Source: Jannaschia sp. M317 (GTDB lineage: Bacteria; Pseudomonadota; Alphaproteobacteria; Rhodobacterales; Rhodobacteraceae). From it: a DNA stretch of 64,000 nt. Of this stretch, positions 23,581-32,749 are shown piece by piece (position 1 is the stretch's first letter; the number at the start of each line of letters is the position of its first letter). The position numbers and the translations under genes are program-made. The stretch is taken from contig NZ_CP081155.1 of the NCBI RefSeq assembly GCF_025141175.1, positions 2,633,001 through 2,697,000 of the forward strand, given 5' to 3'. A model generated the notes under the pieces. It searched no databases and was not told the origin of the DNA. It saw nothing but the letters and a program-made list of their open reading frames with translations.

Positions 23581-24291
23581 ACGCCCTGCCCGCCGCATGT
23601 TCCCGCCGCGAGGCAGGCCCCGACCTTTCAGTCACATCGCCGCCAGGCCACCGAGATTCGGCGCAGCGTTTCACGCGGCGACGTCGGTGACCGCGCCGCA
23701 ACATCCGCTTTCGCCGTGTTTAACGCTGAAATAGGGGGCGCAGGTCGGTTCGGTCCCCGACCCGCAATCCCGACAGGCTATCCGACAAGCCCCCTCCAAC
23801 AGGGAACGCTTGCCCAGATCCGTCTTGCTCGGGCAACTGCGCCAGGGCTCGCCCCAGTCCGACCGTCCGCGTGCGAAGCCTTCGCGGAGCAGCCCGGTCG
23901 GGGCCCGTTTCGCGGGTAGGCTCCCTGCCCGAGCTGCCTGACCCTCCGCGCAGTCCGGTCGTGGCGACCTTCACCGGGTCGCCTTCGGTGCATATCCGGC
24001 CCGGAACGACCGACACCTGCGGCGCCGTCATCCTGCCGGGCGGTGCGAGATTGCGCGCGGACCACTCCCGCACCAAGACGAAACCATCCCACCGGAGGAT
24101 CCGCCCCCCAAGGGGGCTGCCGTCAGACTACCGCTGGTCGACCCCAGCGGGTCGCAAACGCATCTGGTCACCGATCTGAACGGGGCTCAGGCCGTGGCCA
24201 TCTTGCGTCCGCGTCAGGCGGTGCCGCCGCCGCCCCCCGGGCCCTGACCTTCGATCCGGCCAACCGCCACCGGGCGTCGCCCTTCGATGGC
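23581..24291. other. 711-base stretch without a supported gene; possible decayed coding sequence
   Basis: Between tRNA-Ser and alaX no frame is convincingly coding. On the plus strand, the frame ending at the TGA at 24245-24247 reads plausibly for about 100 codons (ending LRPRQAVPPPPPGP), with roughly 70-80% G/C in third positions. It has an in-frame TGA at 23939 and TAG at 23732 and no clear start. This fits the remnant of a broken gene better than an intact one. I do not recognise the product. Confidence 0.35.
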
Positions 24292-25014
24292 TCAGGCGAG
24301 CGTCAGGGAAATGCGCCGGTTCGCCCGGCCCTTGTTCTCGATCTTGCCGACGACAACGGCCCCGATCTCTGCGGTGGACCGGACGTGCGTGCCGCCACAG
24401 GGTTGCAGATCGACGGGCGTCTCGTCCGTGCCGATCCGCACCAGCCTGATGCGCCCCGCGCCGCGCGGCGGTTGCACCGACAGCGTCTTCACCAGACCGG
24501 GGTTCGCGTCCAGCTCCGCCTCGGTGATCCAGGTGTCGGTGACCGGATGGTCGGCGTCGATCAGCTGACCCATGCGGGCCTGAATGAACTCCCGGTCGTG
24601 GATCACTTCGGGCATGTCGAAATCCAGTCGGCTCTTTTCCAGGCCGATCTGCCCGCCGGTCACGGGCAAGGGCACGACGACCGACAACAAATGCAACGCC
24701 GTGTGCATCCGCATGAACCGGTGGCGCCGTTCCCAATCCAGATGCATCTCGATCTCCAGCCCCTCGGTCGGCATGGCCGCCGGTTCCGCAGGAACCAGGA
24801 CGACGCCCTGCCCGTCCGGCGTCTTGACGGTCGAGGCGATTTCCGCCGACCCGCCGGCCCAATGAATCCGCCCGCTGTCGCCCGGTTGCCCGCCGCCGCG
24901 CGGGTAGAAAATGGATCGGTCGACGACGACGCCGCCCTCTTCGGTGCGGGCGATGATCTCGGCGGTCGCGGTCTTCAGGTAAGGATCGCTGCGGTAGAGG
25001 GCCTCTGTCGTCAT
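24292..25014 (-). CDS. alaX: Alanyl-tRNA editing protein (AlaX-type)
   Basis: A 240-residue free-standing editing domain related to the C-terminal part of AlaRS. It hydrolyses Ser or Gly wrongly attached to tRNA-Ala. The zinc site is complete: His104 and His108 in MHTALHLL, and Cys206 and His210 in CGGTH. The N-terminal part (SIFYPRGGGQPGDSG) is the beta-barrel subdomain of the medium AlaX type. The start overlaps the stop of the mechanosensitive channel gene by ATGA, making this the last gene of a long minus-strand run. Confidence 0.92.
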   Translation of the reverse strand: MTTEALYRSDPYLKTATAEIIARTEEGGVVVDRSIFYPRGGGQPGDSGRIHWAGGSAEIASTVKTPDGQGVVLVPAEPAAMPTEGLEIEMHLDWERRHRFMRMHTALHLLSVVVPLPVTGGQIGLEKSRLDFDMPEVIHDREFIQARMGQLIDADHPVTDTWITEAELDANPGLVKTLSVQPPRGAGRIRLVRIGTDETPVDLQPCGGTHVRSTAEIGAVVVGKIENKGRANRRISLTLA

Positions 25015-27335
25015 GGGGTCTCCGTCTCGGGGGGTTGGGGGGGCGGACCGGGCTGCAACACCTCGGGGTTGCGCAGCCAGACGTCGCGCTGGGCAAAGGG
25101 AATCTCGATGCCTTCATCGCGGAAACGTTCGGCGATCGCATGGTTGATTTCGGACTTCACGATGACCTTCCAAAGGACATCGCGCAGCACAGCGCGGATC
25201 AGGAAATCAAGGCTGTCGGCACCGAACCCCTCAAAGGTGATGACGGGCGGCGGGTTCAACACGACCATGGGGTGCGCTTCGGTGATCTCGCGCAGGATTG
25301 CCTCGACCCGCCGGGTATCGGTGCCATAGGCCACGCCAACCGGCACCAGTACCCGGCCCGAAGAATTGCCGAGCGTGTAATTCGTCACGACGCCAGCGAT
25401 CAGATCGGCATTGGGCACGATCACGTCCTGCCGGTCGAATGTTTCGATCCGGGTGGACCGAACCGAGATTTGCCGCACGAAGCCTTCGACCCCGCCCGCG
25501 CTGATCCAGTCGCCCAGCTTGATCGGCCGCTCGATCAGCAGAATGATCCCCGAGACGAAGTTCTGCACGATGGTTTGCAGGCCAAAGCCCACGCCCACCG
25601 ACAGCGCCCCCGCCACGATGGCCAGCCCCGACAGATCGATCCCCGCCATGGTGATCGCCAACAGGGACGCCAGCGTGATCCCGACATAGCCGGTCCCCGA
25701 CAGGATCGCGTTGGTGCCGCCGGTATCCAGCTTGGTCTTGGGCAAGACCGAGGTCGACAGGATCCCCTTGACCAGGCGCGTCGCCAGGTAGCCCACCGCA
25801 AAGACCACCGCAAACGTCAGGAAGTTCGACGGCGAGAGGGTGAATTCCCCAAAGGTGACGCCGCCCAGAAAGGCGTCCCACCATTCCAGCAGGCGCTGCG
25901 GACGCACGCCCCAGATCAGAAAGAACAGCGGCAGCGCGATCAACGCCAGGCCGAACCCGATAAGTGTCGGGGCCAGCGCGTCGCGCGCCGAGTCGGTGGT
26001 GCGCGTCAACGCCGCATAGGCGTCATAGACCACGCCCTGCATCAGACCGATGACCACCAGCAGGCCCAGCGTCGCCACCGTAGGCCACAGCAACGCCATG
26101 CCCAGATTGACGAAGCCAAAGGCGAACATCGCCGGCGCCAGCAGACCCACGACGATCAGGGCCCGCCCCGTCAGCCGCATCACCTTTGCCCAGAATACAC
26201 CGTCGCCATCGTCGCCCGCCGTGCGCCCCTCGGCCAGCAACAGCTGTCCAAGCCGCAGCAGGGTCAGCCCCGTGACAACCGCAAGGGCAAATTGCAGGAC
26301 CCCGCGGAAGGTTTCCAGGTCAGGCGCGCTTTCGACCATGCCCTCGATCAGGCTGGCCGCCGCGAACATCACGCCCAGCAGGATCGCGTGCAGCCGTCCC
26401 TCACGCCGTCTGCCCTGGGCCACCGGCAACAGCGCGGGCGTTTCGGGGCGCGGCGGAAAGGCGTGATTGGCCAGCCAGCGCGCCGACAGAACCATCAAGG
26501 CCAGCCAGGGGGCCAACCAAAGCGCCATGTCGATGACGCGCGCCTCGGCCCCCGCGATCGAGAAAATACGCGTCAGCGCGAGCACGCCCAAAACCGGCAG
26601 ACCCATCCGCGCGACCGAGACCAAAAGCAGCGAGAGCCGCGCCATCGGAGACGTCGCCTCATGCGCGACCAACCGGTTGCGCAACCCGCTCAGCCAGCGC
26701 CCGGACCGCAGCATGAGAAGGACCGCGACAAACAACAGAAAACCGATCTGCACGCCCTTCGACAGCACGAAGGCGCGGGCCGTTTCCGTGCGGATCGGCG
26801 CACTGGCCTCATGGGCCAGCGTCACGAACCATTGGCCCGCCGCCAGCAACGCCGGAGCCCAGAGTATCGGGTTCAGCGGGGTCACTTCCTGCCGGAGCAG
26901 GGCCTCGGACCGGCGCGATTCAATGATCAGGTCGGTTTCGACAATCAGCCCCTCGGCCCGCGACAATGCGGCCTGCGCGGCCCGAACCGGGATAAGCAGA
27001 TCGTCCAGCCGTGCCTGCAGGTCCGCCCGCCGCGAGGCCAGCTCCCGTGGTTCTGTCCCATTTTCCGGCACAGGGCCAAGCGCCTCGATTTCCGAACGCA
27101 GCGTGGCGATCCGCCCCGCATTCACGTTCGTCAGATCCCCCAGCCGCTCGCGCCAGTCGATCAATTCCAGACGCAGGTCTTCAAAGGCCTCGTCCGAGGC
27201 CAGAGCCGATTCCAAAACCGCCTCTGCCCGGTTCGAAATCACCGACCATTCCGCCGGGATCACGTTGTCCTGCGCCAGCGCAGGCCACGCCAACGCCAGC
27301 CAGACGAACAGCGGCGCGAGGCGGCGCAGGGTCAT
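25011..27335 (-). CDS. Large MscS-type mechanosensitive channel with DUF3772 domain
   Basis: A 774-residue inner-membrane protein with a signal peptide (residues 1-21, ends WPALA). A periplasmic helical DUF3772-like domain (about 25-170) and about ten membrane helices follow, then a C-terminal MscS domain (about 540-760). The pore helix is GALSVGVGFGLQTIVQNFVSG, next to the beta domain beginning GDWISAGGVEGFV. Such large MscS homologues release solutes on hypo-osmotic shock. The start at 27335 overlaps the cysK stop (ATGA). A Pro-rich tail (PGPPPQPPETETP) closes the protein. Confidence 0.88.
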   Translation of the reverse strand: MTLRRLAPLFVWLALAWPALAQDNVIPAEWSVISNRAEAVLESALASDEAFEDLRLELIDWRERLGDLTNVNAGRIATLRSEIEALGPVPENGTEPRELASRRADLQARLDDLLIPVRAAQAALSRAEGLIVETDLIIESRRSEALLRQEVTPLNPILWAPALLAAGQWFVTLAHEASAPIRTETARAFVLSKGVQIGFLLFVAVLLMLRSGRWLSGLRNRLVAHEATSPMARLSLLLVSVARMGLPVLGVLALTRIFSIAGAEARVIDMALWLAPWLALMVLSARWLANHAFPPRPETPALLPVAQGRRREGRLHAILLGVMFAAASLIEGMVESAPDLETFRGVLQFALAVVTGLTLLRLGQLLLAEGRTAGDDGDGVFWAKVMRLTGRALIVVGLLAPAMFAFGFVNLGMALLWPTVATLGLLVVIGLMQGVVYDAYAALTRTTDSARDALAPTLIGFGLALIALPLFFLIWGVRPQRLLEWWDAFLGGVTFGEFTLSPSNFLTFAVVFAVGYLATRLVKGILSTSVLPKTKLDTGGTNAILSGTGYVGITLASLLAITMAGIDLSGLAIVAGALSVGVGFGLQTIVQNFVSGIILLIERPIKLGDWISAGGVEGFVRQISVRSTRIETFDRQDVIVPNADLIAGVVTNYTLGNSSGRVLVPVGVAYGTDTRRVEAILREITEAHPMVVLNPPPVITFEGFGADSLDFLIRAVLRDVLWKVIVKSEINHAIAERFRDEGIEIPFAQRDVWLRNPEVLQPGPPPQPPETETP

Positions 27336-28360
27336 TCGAAGACCGACGGCACCTCGCGCCCCGGCCCGTCCAGCCAATCCGGCACCGGCAGACCCTTTTC
27401 GCGCAGGAAGGCGGGGTTGTAGACCTTGGACTGATAGCGCGTTCCGTAGTCGCAAAGCATCGTCACGATGGTATGCCCCGGCCCCATGTCCTGCGCCATG
27501 CGCACCGCGCCCGCGATGTTGATCGCAGTCGATCCGCCCATGCACAGCCCCTCGTCGGCCAGCAGATCATAAATGATCGGCAGCGCTTCCTCGTCGGATA
27601 CCTGGCAGGTGAAATCGGGGCTGAACCCCTCCAGGTTGGCGGTGATCCGCCCCTGCCCGATCCCCTCGGAGATGGAGCCACCCTCGGCCTTCAGCGCGCC
27701 GTGGGCATAGTGGTTGAACAGGGCCGATCCCATCGGATCGACCAGCCCGACCTTGACACCCTTGGGCTGCAACGCGGCGCCCACGCCCGCCACCGTCCCG
27801 CCGGATCCGGCCGCACAGATGAACCCGGACACCTTGCCGTCGGTCTGGTCCCAGATCTCGGGCCCGGTCGTCTCGATATGGGCCTGTCGGTTGGCCGTGT
27901 TGTCGAACTGGTTGGCCCAGATCGCGCCGTTCGCCTCGGTCTGGGCCAGCTTGGCGGCCAGGCGACCGGAATAGCGCACGTAGTTGTTGGGATCCTTGTA
28001 GGGCTTGGCCGGAACCTGGATCAGCTCCGCGCCCGCCAGGCGGATCATCTCCTTCTTTTCCTCGGACTGCGTCTCGGGGATGACGATCACGGTGCGGAAA
28101 CCCATCGACGCGCCAACCAGCGCCAGCCCGATGCCGGTGTTGCCCGCCGTGCCCTCGACGATGGTGCCACCCGGTTTCAACTGGCCCTTCGCCACGGCGT
28201 CGCGGATCATGTACAACGCGGCGCGGTCCTTGACCGACTGGCCGGGGTTCATGAATTCGGCCTTGCCCAGAATCTCGCAGCCCGTCGCCTCCGACACCTT
28301 GTTGAGCCGGATCAGGGGCGTGTTGCCGATCGCATCGGCGAGGTTCTTGTGAATGGTCAT
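27332..28360 (-). CDS. cysK: Cysteine synthase A
   Basis: A 342-residue PLP enzyme converting O-acetylserine and sulfide to cysteine. The PLP-binding Lys44 is in NPGQSVKDRAAL, the substrate loop is EGTAGNTGIGLA, and the PLP-phosphate loop is GSGGTVAGVG. Placement after trgA-trgB repeats the tellurite-resistance locus described in Rhodobacter sphaeroides (trgAB-cysK), where cysteine supply helps tolerance of tellurite. It lies 48 bases after trgB and overlaps the channel gene at its end. Confidence 0.94.
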   Translation of the reverse strand: MTIHKNLADAIGNTPLIRLNKVSEATGCEILGKAEFMNPGQSVKDRAALYMIRDAVAKGQLKPGGTIVEGTAGNTGIGLALVGASMGFRTVIVIPETQSEEKKEMIRLAGAELIQVPAKPYKDPNNYVRYSGRLAAKLAQTEANGAIWANQFDNTANRQAHIETTGPEIWDQTDGKVSGFICAAGSGGTVAGVGAALQPKGVKVGLVDPMGSALFNHYAHGALKAEGGSISEGIGQGRITANLEGFSPDFTCQVSDEEALPIIYDLLADEGLCMGGSTAINIAGAVRMAQDMGPGHTIVTMLCDYGTRYQSKVYNPAFLREKGLPVPDWLDGPGREVPSVFE

Positions 28361-28408
28361 GGGCCCGGCCCCCTTGGATACGTGTGAGACGGGTCTAGAC
28401 GGCCCCCG

Positions 28409-29533
28409 TCAGCCGTTCAACCGGAACCGCGCGCGGTGAAGCGCAAGCCACTGCGCGCTGAGGATCAAAGGCGCGTTCGCGGCCTCGCCGGTTTCGATCA
28501 TCGCGATCAGATCGTCCAGCGGGATCAGGTGGATGCGCAGATCCTCCGCCTCCTCCTCGATGCCGCCGGTGGTGGCCAGCGTATCCGGCAGGTCGGCAAT
28601 CGCAATGTAGGAATGCAGCACCTGCGCCAAGCCGCCGGGGCTGGGATAGTAGCGGGCGACGAAATGCAGGTCGTCCTCGCCGATCTCCAGATCGGCTTCC
28701 TCCTGGGTTTCGCGCAGCGCGGTGGCCACGGCCGTTTCGCCCGCGTCGATCAGTCCGGCGACCGGTTCGATCATCCAGGGGCGCGGGTCGTCCTTGGCCA
28801 GAGGCCCGACGCGGATCTGTTCCACCACCAGCACCCGGTCACGCACCGGGTCGTAGGGCAGAACCGTCGCCGCGTCGGTCACATGGCTCAGCGCGCGTTG
28901 AATGGTGCCGCTGCGGCTGCCGTCGAACCGCGGATGATCGATCAGCCATTCCTCGACCCGATGAAAGCCGTCGTAGGGATAGCGCACTTCGCGCACCTCG
29001 ACATCTTCGCGCACGAATTCACCGCCGACCGTGATCTGTCGCGTGGTGGCCCGCCCCATCACAACGCCATGAGCGCGTGCATGCAACACGCCGCGCCGAC
29101 GCGTCAGGTCGGCAGGCGTGATCACCCCCCGTCCCCGCATCACTTCGGCGCTGGCAATCAAGGTCCGCTCGCCATGCCCCGCGATCCAGGCGTCCAGGCT
29201 CCAGCTTTCGCCTGTGCCCTCGCCCGGATCCGTTTCGCGGTAAACGTCCACCAACTGCGTTTGGCCTTCGCCGTCGACGACTTCGACCGCCTCGAAGCCA
29301 TAGCCGAACGCCGTCTCGTACCAGTCGAGCCGGGCCCGCGCCTCTGCGTCCAGATCCTCGGTCATCAGCCCCTGGGCCAGACCACCGGGCACCAACACCG
29401 GCCAATCCCCGGCGGACGCGCGCTGCACCTGCCAGCCGTCCAACGAGGCCGGGGTCGTGGCAACGGGACAGCCCGCGACCGCCTCCAACAGCGGGTGCCA
29501 TCGCAGGGTGCCGAACAGGAACAGACGGCTCAT
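28409..29533 (-). CDS. trgB: TrgB-like protein: AIG2-like domain fused to a NUDIX hydrolase
   Basis: A 374-residue two-domain protein. Residues 1-120 begin MSRLFLFGTLRWHPLL, as in AIG2/gamma-glutamylcyclotransferase-like proteins. Residues about 190-374 are a NUDIX hydrolase of the ADP-ribose pyrophosphatase type, with the complete box GLIDAGETAVATALRETQEE. It would hydrolyse nucleotide-sugar diphosphates; the N-terminal domain may act on gamma-glutamyl or thiol compounds. It is named from its position between trgA (ATGA overlap) and cysK. The biochemical link to tellurite is not known from sequence. Confidence 0.85.
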   Translation of the reverse strand: MSRLFLFGTLRWHPLLEAVAGCPVATTPASLDGWQVQRASAGDWPVLVPGGLAQGLMTEDLDAEARARLDWYETAFGYGFEAVEVVDGEGQTQLVDVYRETDPGEGTGESWSLDAWIAGHGERTLIASAEVMRGRGVITPADLTRRRGVLHARAHGVVMGRATTRQITVGGEFVREDVEVREVRYPYDGFHRVEEWLIDHPRFDGSRSGTIQRALSHVTDAATVLPYDPVRDRVLVVEQIRVGPLAKDDPRPWMIEPVAGLIDAGETAVATALRETQEEADLEIGEDDLHFVARYYPSPGGLAQVLHSYIAIADLPDTLATTGGIEEEAEDLRIHLIPLDDLIAMIETGEAANAPLILSAQWLALHRARFRLNG

Positions 29534-29991
29534 CGCAGGGTCCGCCCGACGATCCCGCCGATCAGGCCGACCACTGCCGCACCACCAAAGAATGTGCCCA
29601 GAACGATCGGATTGACGATCAGCTGCGCATCTTCCCACAGGTATTCCATCCAGGCCGCCGCCGCCGGGCCGACCTCGGTATACTTACTGTCGAGGGATTC
29701 GATGATCATCACCGAGAAGCTGTGCAGCACCAGGCCCAGAAGCATCAGAACGAACGCCCCCCCAATCCCCGCCGTGACGGCGCGGGTCATGGTGGTGCCC
29801 TTGTTCATCTCGCCCGAACAAACGCGGCCGATATATTTCCAACCGACGATCAACCCGCCAAGCGCGATCCATTCGCGGAACCGACCGACGACGACGCCTT
29901 CCGGCAGAACCTCCCGCACGATCGTCTCGCCGGTCCACCAGCCCAGGACAGCAAACAGGACGGCACAGACGAGCTTGGCGGGTGTGGGCAT
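29530..29991 (-). CDS. trgA: TrgA-like membrane protein, tellurite-resistance locus
   Basis: A 153-residue protein with about four membrane segments (LVCAVLFAVLGWWTG; ALGGLIVGWKYIG; AVTAGIGGAFVLMLLGLVLHSF; IVLGTFFGGAAVVGLIGGIVG). The N-terminus MPTPAKLVCAVLFAV and overall layout match the TrgA family. It is coupled by TAATG to the cfa gene upstream and by ATGA to trgB downstream. In R. sphaeroides, trgA and trgB together contribute to high-level tellurite resistance. The molecular role is unknown. Confidence 0.85.
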   Translation of the reverse strand: MPTPAKLVCAVLFAVLGWWTGETIVREVLPEGVVVGRFREWIALGGLIVGWKYIGRVCSGEMNKGTTMTRAVTAGIGGAFVLMLLGLVLHSFSVMIIESLDSKYTEVGPAAAAWMEYLWEDAQLIVNPIVLGTFFGGAAVVGLIGGIVGRTLR

Positions 29992-31202
29992 TAGCTGGGC
30001 TTTCGAACGATCATCTGGATGACATCGCAATTGCCGTATTCGAAGGCCCCGGCGCAAGACGTAAGGTAAGTATTCCACATCCGGCGGAAGCGATCGTCGA
30101 AGCCCTGGGCCGCGACCTCGTCCCAGCGGTCGTTGAACCGGTCGAACCACCGCCGGAGCGTTTGGCTGTAACCCTTTGCAATGCTGAAGGAACTGCCTTC
30201 CTCCAGACCCGCGCGGTCGATTTCCTCCGACAGGCGGAAGGGCGCCGGTAAAAACCCACCGGGAAAGATGTATTTCTGAATGAAATCAACGCTTCCGATG
30301 TAGATGTCCCAGCGTTTGTCCGGCACGGTGATGATCTGCAAACTCGCCTGACGCCCAGGGCGCAGCCGGTCGCGCAGGGTGTCGAAATACGCAGGCCAGT
30401 ATCGTTGGCCAACGGCCTCGAACATTTCGATCGAGGCGATCCCGTCATAGCTGCCGGTCTCGTCGCGATAGTCCTGCAACTTGAACTCGACCTGATCAGA
30501 AAGCCCCGCTTTTTCAATGCGATCACGGGCGAACTTCAACTGTTCCTTGCTCAGCGTCAGGCAGGTGACCCGCAGCCCCCGTTCGCCCGCCGCATATTCC
30601 GCGAACCCGCCCCAGCCGCAGCCGATTTCCAGCACATGTTCGCCCGGCTTCACCTCCATCCGGTCCACGATGGAGGCGTATTTGGCGATCTGCGCCGCCT
30701 CCAGGCTTTCTTGTCCGGTCTGAAAGATGCCCGCCGAATAGGTCATCGTATCGTCCAGCCACAGGCCGTAGAACGCGTTGCCCAGGTCGTAATGCGCCGA
30801 GATGTTCTTTTTGGCCTGATCCTTGGTGTTCCGCTGCATCCAGAACCGCAGGCGTTCATAGACCCGCAACAGGGCCAGGCCGCGCTGCTGCTGGATCAGG
30901 CTGTCGCCTTCCTTGTTGATCAGATCGAACAGAGCCATCAGGTCCGGCGTGGACCACTGCCCTTCCAGGTAGGCATCGGTGAAACCAAGATCACCCTCGC
31001 GCACCAGGCGGGCAAAGACGGCAGGGTCATGCACCACGATCTCGCCCACCGGCCCCGGCTGTCCGCCGACATGGCGGAACCTGCGGCCATCGGGCAGCAC
31101 GACATCCATGCGGCCACTTTGCGTCTGCTCCAGCATCGCCCAACAGGCACCGAAGTATCGCGGCAGGTCGGTCTGTCCATCGAGCGTCGTGATTGCGTCC
31201 AT
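29991..31202 (-). CDS. cfa: Cyclopropane-fatty-acyl-phospholipid synthase family protein
   Basis: A 403-residue SAM-dependent enzyme that adds a methylene group across double bonds of membrane phospholipid acyl chains. The SAM loop is VLEIGCGWGGFAEYA, preceded by the family pattern ISAHYDLGNAFYGLWLDDTMTYSAG. A conserved YIFPGG and a final motif around ROW-like RMWNTYLTSCAGAF follow. I chose ATG at 31202 (MDAITTLDGQTDL) for its GGGGGA site; the ATG at 31277, which overlaps the photolyase stop (TAATG), is a real alternative and adds 25 residues. It may protect membranes under oxidative or acid stress. Confidence 0.87.
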   Translation of the reverse strand: MDAITTLDGQTDLPRYFGACWAMLEQTQSGRMDVVLPDGRRFRHVGGQPGPVGEIVVHDPAVFARLVREGDLGFTDAYLEGQWSTPDLMALFDLINKEGDSLIQQQRGLALLRVYERLRFWMQRNTKDQAKKNISAHYDLGNAFYGLWLDDTMTYSAGIFQTGQESLEAAQIAKYASIVDRMEVKPGEHVLEIGCGWGGFAEYAAGERGLRVTCLTLSKEQLKFARDRIEKAGLSDQVEFKLQDYRDETGSYDGIASIEMFEAVGQRYWPAYFDTLRDRLRPGRQASLQIITVPDKRWDIYIGSVDFIQKYIFPGGFLPAPFRLSEEIDRAGLEEGSSFSIAKGYSQTLRRWFDRFNDRWDEVAAQGFDDRFRRMWNTYLTSCAGAFEYGNCDVIQMIVRKPS

Positions 31203-31276
31203 CTGGTCCCCCGAACTCTCCTCGGACGGCACGAAACCATCCCTTAACCTTTTGGGCAAGCTTGCAGGTGCCGACA

Positions 31277-32686
31277 TTACGCCGGGTCCCGCTGCTTGTA
31301 GGCGTCCAGCGCCCGTTCCCGCCCGGCCTTCAGACCGACGATCGGTGACGGGTAGGAATCCCCCGGCGACAGATCCCAGCTGCGTGGGATCGCATCATAG
31401 AACGCCGACGCCTCGGGCGCCGGATCGGCCTGCCCCTCGGCCAGCCAACGGCGGCGATAGACCCCGCGCGGGTCGAATTTTTCCGCTTGGGTATCGGGGT
31501 TGAAGATCCGAAAAAACGGGGCCGCATCAGGGCCGGACCCGGCCGCCCATTGCCAGCCCATCGCGTTTGACGCGGGGTCCCAGTCGACCAGGCAGTCGGC
31601 GAACCAGTCCGCGCCCAATTTCCAATTTGTCATCAGATGCTTGGTCAAATAGCTGGCGACCAGCATGCGGGCCCGGTTGTGCATCCGACCGGTGACATAC
31701 AACTCTCGCATGCCGGCATCCACGGCCTCGATCCCGGTGCGGCCGCGCCGCCAGGCTTCGGCCAGCGCCCCGTCGCCCTGCCAGGGAAAGGCATCCCATT
31801 CCGGGCGCCAGTTCTCGGACGTCAGGCGCGGCGTATGATAGGCGAGGTGATGGGCGAAATCGCGCCAGACCAACTCCTTGAGAAAGGTCTCCGCCCCGGG
31901 CTTGCCATCGCGCAGCGCACCCTGCCCTGCGGCCCAACAGGTGCGGATGCCGATTTCGCCATAGGTCAGGTTTTCGGACAGACCGCTGGTGCCGTCTTGG
32001 GCCAGCATGTCGCGTGACGTTGCGTAATCCGCGATAGGGCCATCAATGAACCGGTCCAACCTGTCGCGGGCGGCCTGTTCCCCGACGGTCACGTGCCGCG
32101 CCACCACATCGGCCCCTCGCCGCATCGCCTGGCCAAGAGCCCAGTCGCCCAGCACCTCTGTCGCGGGCCAATCCTGTGGCTCTTGCAGATCGGCAACGGG
32201 TGCCATGGCATCGCCCGGGTCGCGGTCGCGGACGGCCTTCCAGAACGGCGTGTAAACCTTGTAATAACCGCCACTGCCGGTTTCGACCGTCCAGGGTTCG
32301 AACAGGACATGCGCGCCAAAGCTGCGCGCGGTCAGCCCATCGTCCCGCAGCGCTTCCTTGACCGCAGTGTCGCGCGCGCGCTCATCCTCAACGTACAGGC
32401 GGTTCCAGACGACGGTATCCGCCCCGGTGTCCGCCACCAACGCCCGCAAACTGGCCAGAGCATCGCCGCGCCGCAGGATCAACCGGCTGCCGATCCCGTC
32501 CAGCGCCGTTGCCATCGCCTCCAACCCCAGGCCCAGCCGCCATTTCGGCGCCGCGCCCCAGGTATCGACCACCTCGTCCAGCAAGAAGACCGGGATCACC
32601 GGGCGACCCTGGGCCGCGGCCCATGTCAGGGCGGGGTTGTCGGCCAGGCGGAAATCCCGGCGCATCCAATAAAGTATCGCTGTCAT
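31277..32686 (-). CDS. phr: Deoxyribodipyrimidine photolyase (class I CPD type)
   Basis: A 469-residue light-driven DNA repair enzyme with normal domain order. An N-terminal alpha/beta antenna domain begins MTAILYWMRRDFRLADNPAL, then the C-terminal helical FAD domain. FAD-domain signatures are LSENLTYGEIGIRTCW, FLKELVWRDFAHH, VTGRMHNRARMLVASYLTKHL and DPASNAMGWQWAAGSGPDAAPFFRIFNP. ATG at 32698 is a second possible start. It lies between acuI (about 60 bases) and cfa (overlap). A second photolyase-like gene with rearranged domains is at 62547. Confidence 0.93.
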   Translation of the reverse strand: MTAILYWMRRDFRLADNPALTWAAAQGRPVIPVFLLDEVVDTWGAAPKWRLGLGLEAMATALDGIGSRLILRRGDALASLRALVADTGADTVVWNRLYVEDERARDTAVKEALRDDGLTARSFGAHVLFEPWTVETGSGGYYKVYTPFWKAVRDRDPGDAMAPVADLQEPQDWPATEVLGDWALGQAMRRGADVVARHVTVGEQAARDRLDRFIDGPIADYATSRDMLAQDGTSGLSENLTYGEIGIRTCWAAGQGALRDGKPGAETFLKELVWRDFAHHLAYHTPRLTSENWRPEWDAFPWQGDGALAEAWRRGRTGIEAVDAGMRELYVTGRMHNRARMLVASYLTKHLMTNWKLGADWFADCLVDWDPASNAMGWQWAAGSGPDAAPFFRIFNPDTQAEKFDPRGVYRRRWLAEGQADPAPEASAFYDAIPRSWDLSPGDSYPSPIVGLKAGRERALDAYKQRDPA

Positions 32687-32749
32687 GTCGCCCGACATAG
32701 TGCATGGGCGCGAGGGGGAAACGGCACATCGCGCCGTTCCCCGATTTAA

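Noticed and set aside
25035..27422. A 795-codon plus-strand open frame
   Set aside because: It is antisense to the MscS-type channel gene, low-complexity and Arg/Gln-rich, with no recognisable family.
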